A stretch of DNA of 10,789 bases from an uncultured Lachnospiraceae bacterium (GTDB lineage: Bacteria; Bacillota; Clostridia; Lachnospirales; Lachnospiraceae): the NCBI GenBank assembly GCA_946406305.1, contig CAMJKC010000045.1, positions 1 through 10,789 of the forward strand. Reading direction: 5' to 3'. Below, in pieces: positions 1 through 7,307 of the stretch. The notes beneath the pieces were generated by a model, which ran no database searches, had not been told where the DNA came from, and was given only the letters and a program-made list of their open reading frames with translations. Position 1 is the stretch's first letter; each line of letters begins with the position of its first letter. Made by a program: the position numbers and the translations under genes.

Positions 1-1
1 C

Positions 2-943
2 ATAGCAAATGGACTTACTACGGGAGAGCTTATGAGTTTGATTACTTATAGCACACAAATGTTTGCGAGTCTTTTAATTCTTGCTTTTTTATCTGTAGGA
101 ATATTAATATCTGTATCATCAATGAATAGAATTTTTGAAGTATTAGATGAAGAGCCAAATATTAAAAATAAAGATAATGCAATAATGGAATTAAAAAATT
201 ATAACATAGAGTTTAAAGATGTTTCATTTAAGTATAAGCACAAAGCACAGAAAGAAGTATTAAAGAATATAAATTTAAAAATTGAAGAAGGTGAGTGTGT
301 AGGTATAATAGGAGGAACTGGGAGTGGCAAGTCGTCATTGGTAAATTTAATTCCACGGCTCTATGATACGACTTTTGGAAGTGTGTGTGTTGGAGATGTA
401 GATGTAAGAGATTATGATATAGAAACTTTAAGAAAAAATATTGGTATGGTAATGCAAAAAAATGTTTTATTTTCTGGAACAGTAAAAAGTAATTTGTGTT
501 TTGGAAAAGAAGATGTGAGTGACTTGGAAATATTTAAAGCATTGGAAATTGCTTGTGCAAAAGATTTTATAGAAGAAAAAGAAAATGGCATAAATACTGT
601 AGTGGAGCAAGGTGGAGTAAATTTCTCTGGTGGTCAAAGGCAAAGACTCTGTATAGCAAGAGCTATAATAAAAAAACCTAAGATTTTAATATTTGACGAT
701 GCAACTGCGAGTGTAGATAATGCGACAGATAAGAAGATTAGGACGGCAATGAAAGAGTATCTAAAAGGAACAACAAGAATAATCATCTCTCAAAAAATAT
801 CTTCAATAATAGATTGTGATAAAATTTTAGTTTTAGATAGAGGGAGTTTAGTGGGAGTTGGATGTCATGAGAGTTTACTAAAAGATTGTGAAATATATAA
901 GGAGATATGTGCATTACAAATAAATCATGAGAGCAGTGAATAA
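2..943 (+). CDS. ABC exporter half-transporter, degenerate-site subunit (5' partial)
   Basis: The frame is open from the left edge (IANGLTTGEL precedes the first ATG at 32), so this is the C-terminal part of a longer membrane-ATPase fusion, not a 303-residue protein. It shows the end of the membrane domain (about codons 10-50) and a full nucleotide-binding domain. Walker A GGTGSGKSS is at 311-337, the Q-loop is in MVMQKN, the signature FSGGQ is at 623-637 and Walker B ILIFDD ends at 700. The catalytic Glu after Walker B is Asp (698-700) and the switch His is Gln (ISQK, Gln at 791-793). In heterodimeric exporters of the TM287/288, LmrCD and BmrCD type these changes mark the subunit that carries the degenerate ATP site. 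It overlaps the next gene, its likely partner, by 17 nt. The substrate (drug, lipid or peptide) cannot be read from the sequence. Confidence 0.93.
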   Translation: MANGLTTGELMSLITYSTQMFASLLILAFLSVGILISVSSMNRIFEVLDEEPNIKNKDNAIMELKNYNIEFKDVSFKYKHKAQKEVLKNINLKIEEGECVGIIGGTGSGKSSLVNLIPRLYDTTFGSVCVGDVDVRDYDIETLRKNIGMVMQKNVLFSGTVKSNLCFGKEDVSDLEIFKALEIACAKDFIEEKENGINTVVEQGGVNFSGGQRQRLCIARAIIKKPKILIFDDATASVDNATDKKIRTAMKEYLKGTTRIIISQKISSIIDCDKILVLDRGSLVGVGCHESLLKDCEIYKEICALQINHESSE

Positions 944-2807
944 AAACAATAGAATAGGTAAAAGATACAATTATATGGTTTCTGACAAAGTTGACTTTGC
1001 CACATTCTTTAAGATGTTAAGATATTTATGGAAGTATCGTTTTAGATTAGTGGCAATAAGCATAGTTTTTATTATTTCAATGGTTATACAAACATATACA
1101 GGGTTATACATAAAAATATTAGTTGATAATCATATTATGAGAATGCTAAAAGAGATGAGTACCTTATCTCACATCAACTACGAACCTTTTTATGAATCTA
1201 TTATAAGTTATGGTATTTTACTTCTAGTAGGTGTGGCATGTAATTTTTTATATTCTATAGTTATGGTTTACATAGGTCAAAATGTAATGAGAGACATAAG
1301 GGAAGAAATGTTTGAAAGTATGGAAAAATTGCCTATTTCATATTTTGATAAAAATGAAACAGGTAATATTATGTCACATTTCACTGCAGACCTTGATACT
1401 ATGAGACAAAGTTTGACAAATGCCATACCTCAAAGTTTTGCTGCAATATTTACAGTTTTAATTTTATTTGTGAGTATGATGATGCTGAGTATAAATTTAA
1501 CTCTAATTGCAGTAGTTGTAATACTCATAATGTTTTTAATAACAAAAAAACTGGGGAAAGTGTCTCTGTCAGCAAATATTAAGGCACAAGAATCTATAGC
1601 AGATTTAGATGCCTATGTGGAAGAAATGGTAAAGGGAGCAAAAGAAGTAAAATTATTTTGTTATGAAGATAGAAATATTAAAAGGTTTGACAAAAAGAAT
1701 TTATATTGGAGAGATAATACAAAACTTGCTGATATGATGGCAATAGTGATTATGCCCCTTAACAATGGTTTTGGAAATATAATGTATATTTTGATAGCAC
1801 TCATTGGTGGATTTATGGCAATCAACAATATGACTAATTTTTATTTTTTTGGAACGGGATACTTTACACTTGGAACTATTGTTAGCTTTTTAACATTTAC
1901 CAAAAACATAACGAGAGAAGTGGGAAATGTTTCAAGTCAAGTGCCATACATAGTCCAAAGCTTATCTGGTGCAAAAAGGGTATTTGATCTGTTTGAAGAA
2001 AAAAAAGAAGAAGACAGTGGTGAGGTTTATGAAAAAGACGGATATTGGATTTACGATAAAGAAAAAATTAAAATTAATGCATGTATAAAACTTGAAGATG
2101 TAAGTTTTTCGTATGATGGAGTAAAAAAAATACTGAAAGATATCAACATATCTGCAATGCCTGGACAAAAAATAGCAATTGTTGGAAAAACAGGAGCAGG
2201 TAAAACAACTATAACTAATTTAATAAATAGGTTTTATAATATTGATAGTGGAGTTATTACATACGATGGTATAAATATAAATAATATAAAAAAATCTGCT
2301 CTTAGAAAAAATATAGCACTTGTTCTTCAGGATGTCCATTTGTTTAGTGGGACAATAATGGAAAACATAAGATATGGAAATATCAATGCGACAGATGAAG
2401 ATTGTATAAATGCCGCAAAAGAAACTTGTGCGAATTCTTTTATTGAACAGCTTGAAAATGGATATGATACAATTATAAGTGAAGACTCTGGAGATTTGTC
2501 TCAAGGTCAAAAACAGTTACTCGCTATTGCGAGAGCATATGTTGCAGACCCTCCTTTTTTGATATTAGACGAAGCAACTTCAAACATAGATGCGAGGACA
2601 GAAAAGTTAGTGCAAGATGGAATGGATAAGATTATGAGAGATAGGACAGTATTTGTGATAGCACATAGATTATCTACAATAAAAAATAGTAATATGATAT
2701 TAGTTGTAGATGATGGCAAAATAATAGAAAGAGGAAATCACAATGAACTTATGAAATTAAAATCTGTATATTATAAACTATATACAGGTGCTATTGAGAT
2801 GGATTAG
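927..2807 (+). CDS. ABC exporter half-transporter, canonical-site subunit
   Basis: This is a 626-residue half-transporter of normal family length. An N-terminal six-helix exporter domain spans about residues 35-340, including the typical LPISYFDKNETGNIMS coupling region. The nucleotide-binding domain follows from about residue 385. Walker A GKTGAGKTT starts at residue 420, Walker B ends LILDE with Asp548-Glu549, and the switch is His580. The signature is LSQGQ (524-528) instead of LSGGQ. That deviation is typical of the partner of a degenerate subunit, so this protein would pair its intact Walker A, Glu and His with the FSGGQ of the upstream subunit to make the one hydrolysing site. The ATG at 927 is the first possible start after an in-frame stop and lies inside the upstream gene. 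No Shine-Dalgarno stands at good distance, so translational coupling is likely. ATG 975 (MVSDKVDF) is an alternative start. Confidence 0.95.
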   Translation: MRAVNKNNRIGKRYNYMVSDKVDFATFFKMLRYLWKYRFRLVAISIVFIISMVIQTYTGLYIKILVDNHIMRMLKEMSTLSHINYEPFYESIISYGILLLVGVACNFLYSIVMVYIGQNVMRDIREEMFESMEKLPISYFDKNETGNIMSHFTADLDTMRQSLTNAIPQSFAAIFTVLILFVSMMMLSINLTLIAVVVILIMFLITKKLGKVSLSANIKAQESIADLDAYVEEMVKGAKEVKLFCYEDRNIKRFDKKNLYWRDNTKLADMMAIVIMPLNNGFGNIMYILIALIGGFMAINNMTNFYFFGTGYFTLGTIVSFLTFTKNITREVGNVSSQVPYIVQSLSGAKRVFDLFEEKKEEDSGEVYEKDGYWIYDKEKIKINACIKLEDVSFSYDGVKKILKDINISAMPGQKIAIVGKTGAGKTTITNLINRFYNIDSGVITYDGININNIKKSALRKNIALVLQDVHLFSGTIMENIRYGNINATDEDCINAAKETCANSFIEQLENGYDTIISEDSGDLSQGQKQLLAIARAYVADPPFLILDEATSNIDARTEKLVQDGMDKIMRDRTVFVIAHRLSTIKNSNMILVVDDGKIIERGNHNELMKLKSVYYKLYTGAIEMD

Positions 2808-2911
2808 TAAAATTATTCTATAAAATGTTGAAATAAATTAACATAAGTGATAAAATATAAAATAGTTTGTTTAGTATTATAAATTTAATATAATGAATTG
2901 GAGGATATAGT

Positions 2912-4117
2912 ATGAAAAAAGGGTTTTCACTACCAATAAAAATACTCATTGGGCTTTTTTTAGGAGTTTTATTGGGACTTATGTGTATGCATGGTATGGG
3001 GGTTAGTTTTTTAAAAACTTATATTCAACCAATAGGAACGATATTTTTAAATTTAATTAAATTTATAGTTGTTCCGATAGTTTTATTTTCTATGATTGAA
3101 GGAATTGTTAGCATGAGTGATTTGAAAAAAGTCATGCATATGGGTCTTAAAACTATAATATTTTATTTAGTAACAACAGGTTTTGCTATAATTATCGGTT
3201 TATTTGTAGCAAATTTATTTAACAGCATAAATGTGTTTCCTATGTTAGATCCTTCAGGTTTAACATATTCTCCAAATGAGGGAAAACACTTCATGCAAGT
3301 AATAGTAGATTTTTTCCCATCTAACATAGTGGCTCCACTTGCAAATGCCAACATGATACAAATAATAGTTATAAGTATATTTGTAGGATTTGGAATTATA
3401 ATAGCGGGTGATAAGGCTTCTGAAGCAAAAAGTCTTATAATATCATTGAATAGTGTCTTTGTTCAAATTATGGAATTAATCATTAATTTGTCACCTATAG
3501 GAGTATTTTGTTTGATAGCACCAGTAGTTGCAGAAAATGGTCCAAAAGTTATAAGCTCTTTAGGGATGGTAATATTGGTAGCATATATATGTTATTTTTT
3601 ACATATGATAATTGTATATTCAACAATGGTTATGGGAATTGGAAAAATTAAGCCTATGGACTTTTTTAAAGGCATATTTCCAGCTATGACATTAGCATTT
3701 TCAAGTGCAAGTAGTGTAGGAACTTTACCAGTAAATCTTGAGTGCACAGAAAAAATGGGAGCTAAAAAAGAAGTCGCTTCATTTGTATTACCGCTTGGTG
3801 CTACTATAAATATGGACGGAACTGCTATTTATCAAGGAGTGTGTACAGTTTTCATAGCAGCATGTTATGGTATAAATCTTACATTAGGTCAGATGGTGAC
3901 AGTAGTATTAACAGCAACAATAGCATCAATAGGTACTGCTGGGGTTCCTGGAGCAGGAGTTGTAATGCTTGCTATGGTTTTGCAATCAGTAGGTTTACCT
4001 GTTGAAGGAATTGCATTAGTGTATGGTGTAGATAGAATATTTGATATGGGTAGGACAGTGGTTAATATAACAGGTGATTCTGCTTGTGCATTGTGCATAT
4101 CAAAAACACTAAAATAG
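2912..4117 (+). CDS. dicarboxylate/amino acid:cation symporter (DAACS family)
   Basis: This 401-residue membrane protein is of normal length for the GltP/GltPh/DctA family, which imports acidic amino acids or C4-dicarboxylates with Na+ or H+. Visible hallmarks are the Ser-rich hairpin SSASSVGTLP (residues 264-273), the unwound TM7 motif NMDGT (300-304), the second hairpin ASIGTAGVPGAG, and the TM8 motif DRIFDMGRT with VVNITGD. By alignment to GltPh, Asp378, Arg381, Thr382, Asn385 and Asp389 match Asp394, Arg397, Thr398, Asn401 and Asp405. The Arg favours an acidic side-chain substrate over a neutral one. A strong GGAGG (2900-2904) lies 7 nt before the ATG. The gene stands alone, 104 nt after the ABC pair, and ends in its own terminator, so it is probably monocistronic. 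The exact substrate is not determined by these motifs. Confidence 0.94.
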   Translation: MKKGFSLPIKILIGLFLGVLLGLMCMHGMGVSFLKTYIQPIGTIFLNLIKFIVVPIVLFSMIEGIVSMSDLKKVMHMGLKTIIFYLVTTGFAIIIGLFVANLFNSINVFPMLDPSGLTYSPNEGKHFMQVIVDFFPSNIVAPLANANMIQIIVISIFVGFGIIIAGDKASEAKSLIISLNSVFVQIMELIINLSPIGVFCLIAPVVAENGPKVISSLGMVILVAYICYFLHMIIVYSTMVMGIGKIKPMDFFKGIFPAMTLAFSSASSVGTLPVNLECTEKMGAKKEVASFVLPLGATINMDGTAIYQGVCTVFIAACYGINLTLGQMVTVVLTATIASIGTAGVPGAGVVMLAMVLQSVGLPVEGIALVYGVDRIFDMGRTVVNITGDSACALCISKTLK

Positions 4118-4134
4118 ATTTATAAAAAATAAAT

Positions 4135-4171
4135 AAAAAATAGTATGTAATAATTTATATACTATTTTTTT
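4135..4171 (+). terminator. intrinsic terminator after the symporter gene
   Basis: AAAAAATAGTAT (4135-4146) pairs with ATACTATTTTTT (4159-4170) around a 12-nt loop, and the right arm ends in a T run. It begins 17 nt after the stop codon at 4117. The A run on the left could also serve the minus strand, but no minus-strand gene lies to the right. Confidence 0.75.
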
Positions 4172-4374
4172 ATTTAAATATAAATATTTTGATATTTTTA
4201 AAATATATTTTTTATAGTATAGAGAATAATAATATATAGTTGCATTGTAATTTTATTAAAATGTAAAAATTATTATTAAGAAATAATAATGATAAATTGT
4301 GTGATTAGAGAAAATTAGTAAAATAAAAGGAATAAATAAGCATAATTTAGACTTAAAGAAATATTTTAAATAAA
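4172..4374. other. AT-rich intergenic stretch without a gene
   Basis: The stretch is almost pure A/T and no convincing ORF is seen on either strand. A 9-bp hairpin with a 4-nt loop (ATTATTATT at 4269-4277, AATAATAAT at 4282-4290) could be chance in such sequence. There is no clear Shine-Dalgarno near 4375. The best promoter signal for the next gene lies slightly downstream, at 4384-4392. Confidence 0.4.
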
Positions 4375-5895
4375 GTGAAAATGTGTTATAATATAAAAAT
4401 GAAAAGTAAAATACTTGAAAAAGCAGTTAAAATATTTATTATATTAGTCACAATGTTTGGATTTGTTTTTTTAATGAATTATATATTCAATTCAAGCATT
4501 GATTTGATTTTGTCTGATTATATAAGGATAGTTAATAATTATTTAAATAATATTTATGATTTTAAGTATCTGTTTAGTTTTGAATTTATAACAAGAGTTC
4601 CTATAACATATTTAATGAGAATTGTAAATGTTGTTTTTTTTAAATACTCTGTGTTTTTTGATAAAATAGTAGGGATTCTTTTTTTATCATTTTTTAATTT
4701 ATTAATATGTGATTATGTTTCAAAACAAATTAATAATTTTATTATAAAATTTATTACTATAATATCTATTAGCCTAATATCGTTTTCATTATTACAATGG
4801 GAAATGATTTTAAATGGTACAGGCTATCCACATTATATGACTATTTTTTTAATAATTATTATATATTTGAATTATGAAAAGTACAACTGTAGGGGCGAGC
4901 AAAAGTACAGTTGTAGGGGCGAGCAAAAGTACGGTTGTAGGGGCGAGCACTGCGAGCCCTTAGGCACCCTTATCCCTTTGATTGTATTAATATTATCCAC
5001 CTCTCTAATTTTTGCTGGTTCATATCAAGTTGCATATTTATTTACTATATTTTTTTATTGTATCTTGCAAAGTTTATACATTGATAATAAGATTATAAAA
5101 ATAGTTAATGACAAACAAAAAATTAAAAAAAATGTATTATTAATGTCAATTTGTATTTTATGTATATTATTGTATTTAATAAGCTCTAATACAGGAGAAG
5201 TAGTAAATCCTGTAGGATTTAATGAAATAAGTTTGATAGAGTTATTAGTGAACGACATAAAATTTCCTATAAAATTTATATTAAAATCTTTATCAAGTAG
5301 TATTATTGGAGTAGAAACTTTGGATTTATATAAGATGGCTTTTTTTAATAACACTGATAAATTTATATATGTTATTGGCTTTTTATATATAATTGTTATA
5401 TTAAGTGCTATAGCATTTTATTTTAAATATAAGTTAAAGTATATATTTTTGGAATTAATGTTTATAACAGGTGTTATAAATTATGGACTTATTTTCTTAG
5501 CAAGGTTTAGATTTTTAAATGTAAATTATGGTATGTCATCAAGATATGGCATTCAATATATGTTTTTAAGTATTTCAATTGTGTCAATTATATTTATAAC
5601 TATTGATAAAATATTATATGAAAAAAATATCAAATTAAAAAATATAGCATTAACAGTCGTATTACTTGTATCAGTTATATTTATAAATTTAGGTCATATT
5701 ATTACTACAAAAAATGAATTAGATAAGATGGAAGCAAGAAAAATGTATTATATAAATGCAAAAAATGTAGCACTCAATATTGAAAATTATTCTGATGAAG
5801 ATTTAAAAAATGTATTTGAATATAGAAGAAGTGCAGAAAGTATAAAAATGGCATTTAAAATTTTAAAAGATAAAAAATATAATATATATAAATAG
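4375..5895 (+). CDS. polytopic membrane protein with in-frame repeat insertion; possibly GT-C-like
   Basis: This 506-residue protein is dominated by hydrophobic helices (about ten by eye), with a charged cytoplasm-type C-tail (about residues 455-506). I do not recognise a named family. The layout, a short loop with acidic residues after TM1 (SDYIRIVNN), LQWEMILNGTGYPHY in the middle and a late SSRYG motif before more helices, resembles GT-C-type or related envelope-polymer membrane proteins. That function is only a guess. Residues 169-198 are foreign-looking: KYNCRGEQ, KYSCRGEQ and KYGCRGEH followed by CEPLG, encoded by GC-rich repeat DNA unlike the rest of the gene and placed between two membrane segments. 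The start is uncertain. GTG 4375, ATG 4381 and ATG 4399 are all in frame and none has a Shine-Dalgarno. The lipoprotein gene follows 32 nt downstream and is probably co-transcribed. Confidence 0.8.
   Translation: MKMCYNIKMKSKILEKAVKIFIILVTMFGFVFLMNYIFNSSIDLILSDYIRIVNNYLNNIYDFKYLFSFEFITRVPITYLMRIVNVVFFKYSVFFDKIVGILFLSFFNLLICDYVSKQINNFIIKFITIISISLISFSLLQWEMILNGTGYPHYMTIFLIIIIYLNYEKYNCRGEQKYSCRGEQKYGCRGEHCEPLGTLIPLIVLILSTSLIFAGSYQVAYLFTIFFYCILQSLYIDNKIIKIVNDKQKIKKNVLLMSICILCILLYLISSNTGEVVNPVGFNEISLIELLVNDIKFPIKFILKSLSSSIIGVETLDLYKMAFFNNTDKFIYVIGFLYIIVILSAIAFYFKYKLKYIFLELMFITGVINYGLIFLARFRFLNVNYGMSSRYGIQYMFLSISIVSIIFITIDKILYEKNIKLKNIALTVVLLVSVIFINLGHIITTKNELDKMEARKMYYINAKNVALNIENYSDEDLKNVFEYRRSAESIKMAFKILKDKKYNIYK
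4384..4392 (+). promoter_or_regulatory. possible extended -10 promoter element at the gene start
   Basis: TGTTATAAT fits the extended -10 consensus TGnTATAAT exactly. The hexamer 17 nt upstream (TTTTAA, 4364-4369) is a poor -35. Transcription would begin near 4399, at the third possible start ATG, giving a leaderless or near-leaderless message. In DNA this AT-rich the match may be chance. Confidence 0.3.
4881..4959 (+). repeat. palindromic repeat units inserted in frame in a coding sequence
   Basis: Two near-identical 24-nt units (4881-4904, 4905-4928) each hold GTAGGGGCGAGC followed by AAAA. A third unit runs into a complete palindrome copy (4937-4959) whose right half is GCGAGCCC. The same core occurs six times at 7357-7559. 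The 24-nt length equals 8 codons, so gain or loss of a unit keeps the frame. The block is far richer in G+C than the surrounding gene and encodes a hydrophilic, Cys-containing loop. Confidence 0.9.
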
Positions 5896-5927
5896 TATTT
5901 ATCATATGAAAAAAATTAGGAGGTTTT

Positions 5928-6419
5928 ATGAAAAGAATATTTAGTTTTATATTTATTACTTTGTTGTTGATGTTAGCAGTAGTGGGTTGTAAAGAAAAAG
6001 TTGTAGATACTATTGAAACAACAGTTATAGAGTCAAAAGAAAATTTACTTGAAGAATTGAATGTAAAATATCTTGGAGGACTTTATGCAAGAAGTGAAGT
6101 GAACGATATGATGCTTGCACTTTTTGATTCATCTGGGACACCAATAGTTGTAATAACAGAGTTTGGTAAATTATATTATGGAGAATATACTAAAGAGAGT
6201 GCAAAATTTGAGGATGGAGTTGATTATACAAAAATAACTGTTGAAGGAAAAACTTATGGTTATCATATAAATGACGATTTAACAGGGATACTCGTTGACC
6301 AAGATGGGAATAAGTATGAAGCAAAAAAACTTGATGAATCGGTGGCTATTGATATGGTAAAAAGGACTATTTATTTGTATAAAAAAGAACAACATTTTTT
6401 AAAAATGTTGTTCTTTTAA
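5928..6419 (+). CDS. putative lipoprotein, unknown function
   Basis: This 163-residue protein has a classic lipoprotein signal: MKR, a hydrophobic run, then VVGC with the lipidated Cys at position 21. The mature part is acidic and hydrophilic, with a region around residues 50-140 that looks like small beta-rich repeats (GKLYYGEYTKESAKF, GKTYGYHINDDLTGI, GNKYEAKKL). I do not recognise the family. A perfect AGGAGG (5918-5923) sits 4 nt before the ATG, so the start is secure. The gene follows the membrane protein by 32 nt and probably shares its transcript. The last 12 codons (KKEQHFLKMLFF) lie in the terminator hairpin, so that C-terminus is dictated by, or tolerates, the RNA structure. The natural end of the protein may once have been slightly different. 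Confidence 0.8.
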   Translation: MKRIFSFIFITLLLMLAVVGCKEKVVDTIETTVIESKENLLEELNVKYLGGLYARSEVNDMMLALFDSSGTPIVVITEFGKLYYGEYTKESAKFEDGVDYTKITVEGKTYGYHINDDLTGILVDQDGNKYEAKKLDESVAIDMVKRTIYLYKKEQHFLKMLFF

Positions 6420-6428
6420 ATTTTTTTT
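6383..6428. terminator. bidirectional terminator between convergent genes
   Basis: AAAAGAACAACATTTTT (6383-6399) is the exact inverse of AAAAATGTTGTTCTTTT (6401-6417). A T8 run (6421-6428) follows on the plus strand, and on the minus strand the A run at 6381-6386 gives a T run. The hairpin contains the last codons and most of the stop codon of the lipoprotein gene, and it lies just past the stop of the minus-strand secreted-protein gene. One structure can therefore end both transcripts. Confidence 0.88.
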
Positions 6429-7254
6429 AATATACAACAGCTGATTCCCATACGAAATCTATATTTCCATCTAGTCTATATATTGCAGAATTTTTTAGAT
6501 TTGCATAAGATTCGGTATATGCTCTTATATTATCACCTTTGCTCACAAAGAAGTAAGATATAGTTCTTGCTTTAGGAATACTCCAGTTTACTCTATTACC
6601 ACGTGAATAAATTCCAGGGTTTTGCATAACGTCTAATCCCCATTTGTATGTTGCAACATCTGATTCAGCTTTAGATGTTCCTGCAACTAGTACGTAATTA
6701 AAACCAAATAGAAACCCGGAATCGTAAGTATATTCATTTGTGGTTCTAGTAAATGCTAATTCAGTTGAGTCGGTTGATTTATAGCTACCAGATAAACACA
6801 TAAGTCCAGTTTTAGTAATATCATAAATTATATAACCTAAATCATTTATATAACCACTTTGCAAATCTATACATGGAGTAGTAAAAGAATCATAAGTACC
6901 AACAGATGCACCTCTTTGTTGAGAATAAGTAGTAATGTTTGTAGTAGTACCATTACCCATAATATTTTTAAGTGAAATAGTTTTATCTGTTATATCCAAA
7001 GTTTGCTTCTCCCCATTCCATATACCGTTTCTACTAAGGTAAGAAGAAACAAGGCTATCGATTTTAGCATCTATACTATTTTCAAGAGCAGACATACGGT
7101 TAGAAAGGTTGTTTAAGTCTGCAGAGAATTCAGCTTTTGTAACGAAAGCAGAGCCATCAGACACTGAAATAGCAGCGAAAGAGTTAAAAATCATAACAAA
7201 AACTACAAAAAATATGACCATAGTTTTAAATAATTTTTTAAATTTTATATCCAT
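6427..7254 (-). CDS. secreted surface protein with SDGSAFVTKAEF motif and short coiled coil
   Basis: This is a 275-residue protein with a signal peptide: positive residues (KFKK), a hydrophobic stretch at about residues 11-28, and likely cleavage after SFA or FAA. The mature N-terminus carries SDGSAFVTKAEF (residues 32-43). A heptad-like segment follows, NNLSNRMSALENSIDAKIDS, and then SSYLSRNGIWNG. I recall similar DGSAF-TKAEF segments followed by coiled coils in multi-copy secreted proteins of Clostridia, but I know no function for them. The remaining 190 residues are rich in Gly, Ser, Thr and aromatics, suggesting a beta-rich extracellular domain. There is no LPXTG or lipobox. The start at 7254 is supported by a GGAGG core 8 nt upstream, but that core sits inside a poly-G tract. 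Expression may thus be switched by tract length. Phage-tail-like or toxin-like roles cannot be excluded. Confidence 0.85.
   Translation of the reverse strand: MDIKFKKLFKTMVIFFVVFVMIFNSFAAISVSDGSAFVTKAEFSADLNNLSNRMSALENSIDAKIDSLVSSYLSRNGIWNGEKQTLDITDKTISLKNIMGNGTTTNITTYSQQRGASVGTYDSFTTPCIDLQSGYINDLGYIIYDITKTGLMCLSGSYKSTDSTELAFTRTTNEYTYDSGFLFGFNYVLVAGTSKAESDVATYKWGLDVMQNPGIYSRGNRVNWSIPKARTISYFFVSKGDNIRAYTESYANLKNSAIYRLDGNIDFVWESAVVY
7130..7152. repeat. 23-bp palindrome encoding SAFVTKAE on both strands
   Basis: The segment pairs with itself around base 7141 with only two non-Watson-Crick positions off centre: an A/A mismatch at 7132/7150 and a T/G at 7138/7144. Both lie at wobble positions. 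Read on the minus strand it gives SAFVTKAE of the secreted protein. Read on the plus strand in the matching frame it gives the same eight residues. The non-wobble bases TC GC TT GT AC AA GC GA form a perfect palindrome. Confidence 0.9.
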
Positions 7255-7272
7255 CTCCCCCCCCTCCCCCCC
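7255..7272 (-). promoter_or_regulatory. poly-G tract containing the Shine-Dalgarno sequence
   Basis: Read 5'->3' on the minus strand, the start codon is preceded by G7, A, G8, A, G. The A at 7265 makes a GGAGG core (7267-7263) 8 nt from the ATG, and this is the only possible ribosome binding site. Homopolymer G tracts of this length are well known to change length by slippage. Here a change in the G8 run would alter the spacing between Shine-Dalgarno and start codon. Each G run can also supply two GGG blocks for a G-quadruplex. Confidence 0.75.
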
Positions 7273-7274
7273 TT

Positions 7275-7283
7275 ATAATAACA
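7275..7283 (-). promoter_or_regulatory. possible extended -10 promoter next to the poly-G tract
   Basis: The minus strand reads TGTTATTAT, matching TGnTATTAT, an acceptable extended -10. No good -35 stands 17 nt upstream. Initiation 7 nt downstream of the hexamer would fall inside the G7 run, which would place the start of transcription in a homopolymer. Confidence 0.35.
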
Positions 7284-7307
7284 AAATGGGGGTTTAGGAG
7301 CATATTA

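Noticed and set aside
2825..2844. Terminator after the ABC pair
   Set aside because: Only a 5-bp ATGTT/AACAT stem without a T run. The end of that transcript is not visible.
2867..2894. Promoter of the symporter gene (TTGTTT, 16 nt, TATAAT)
   Set aside because: The -10 is perfect, but initiation would fall at the GGAGG, leaving no usable ribosome binding site, and the -35 is weak.
7109..7297. 62-residue plus-strand frame containing SAFVTKAE
   Set aside because: It is the antisense of the secreted protein. The shared peptide comes from the coding palindrome and the frame has no ribosome binding site.
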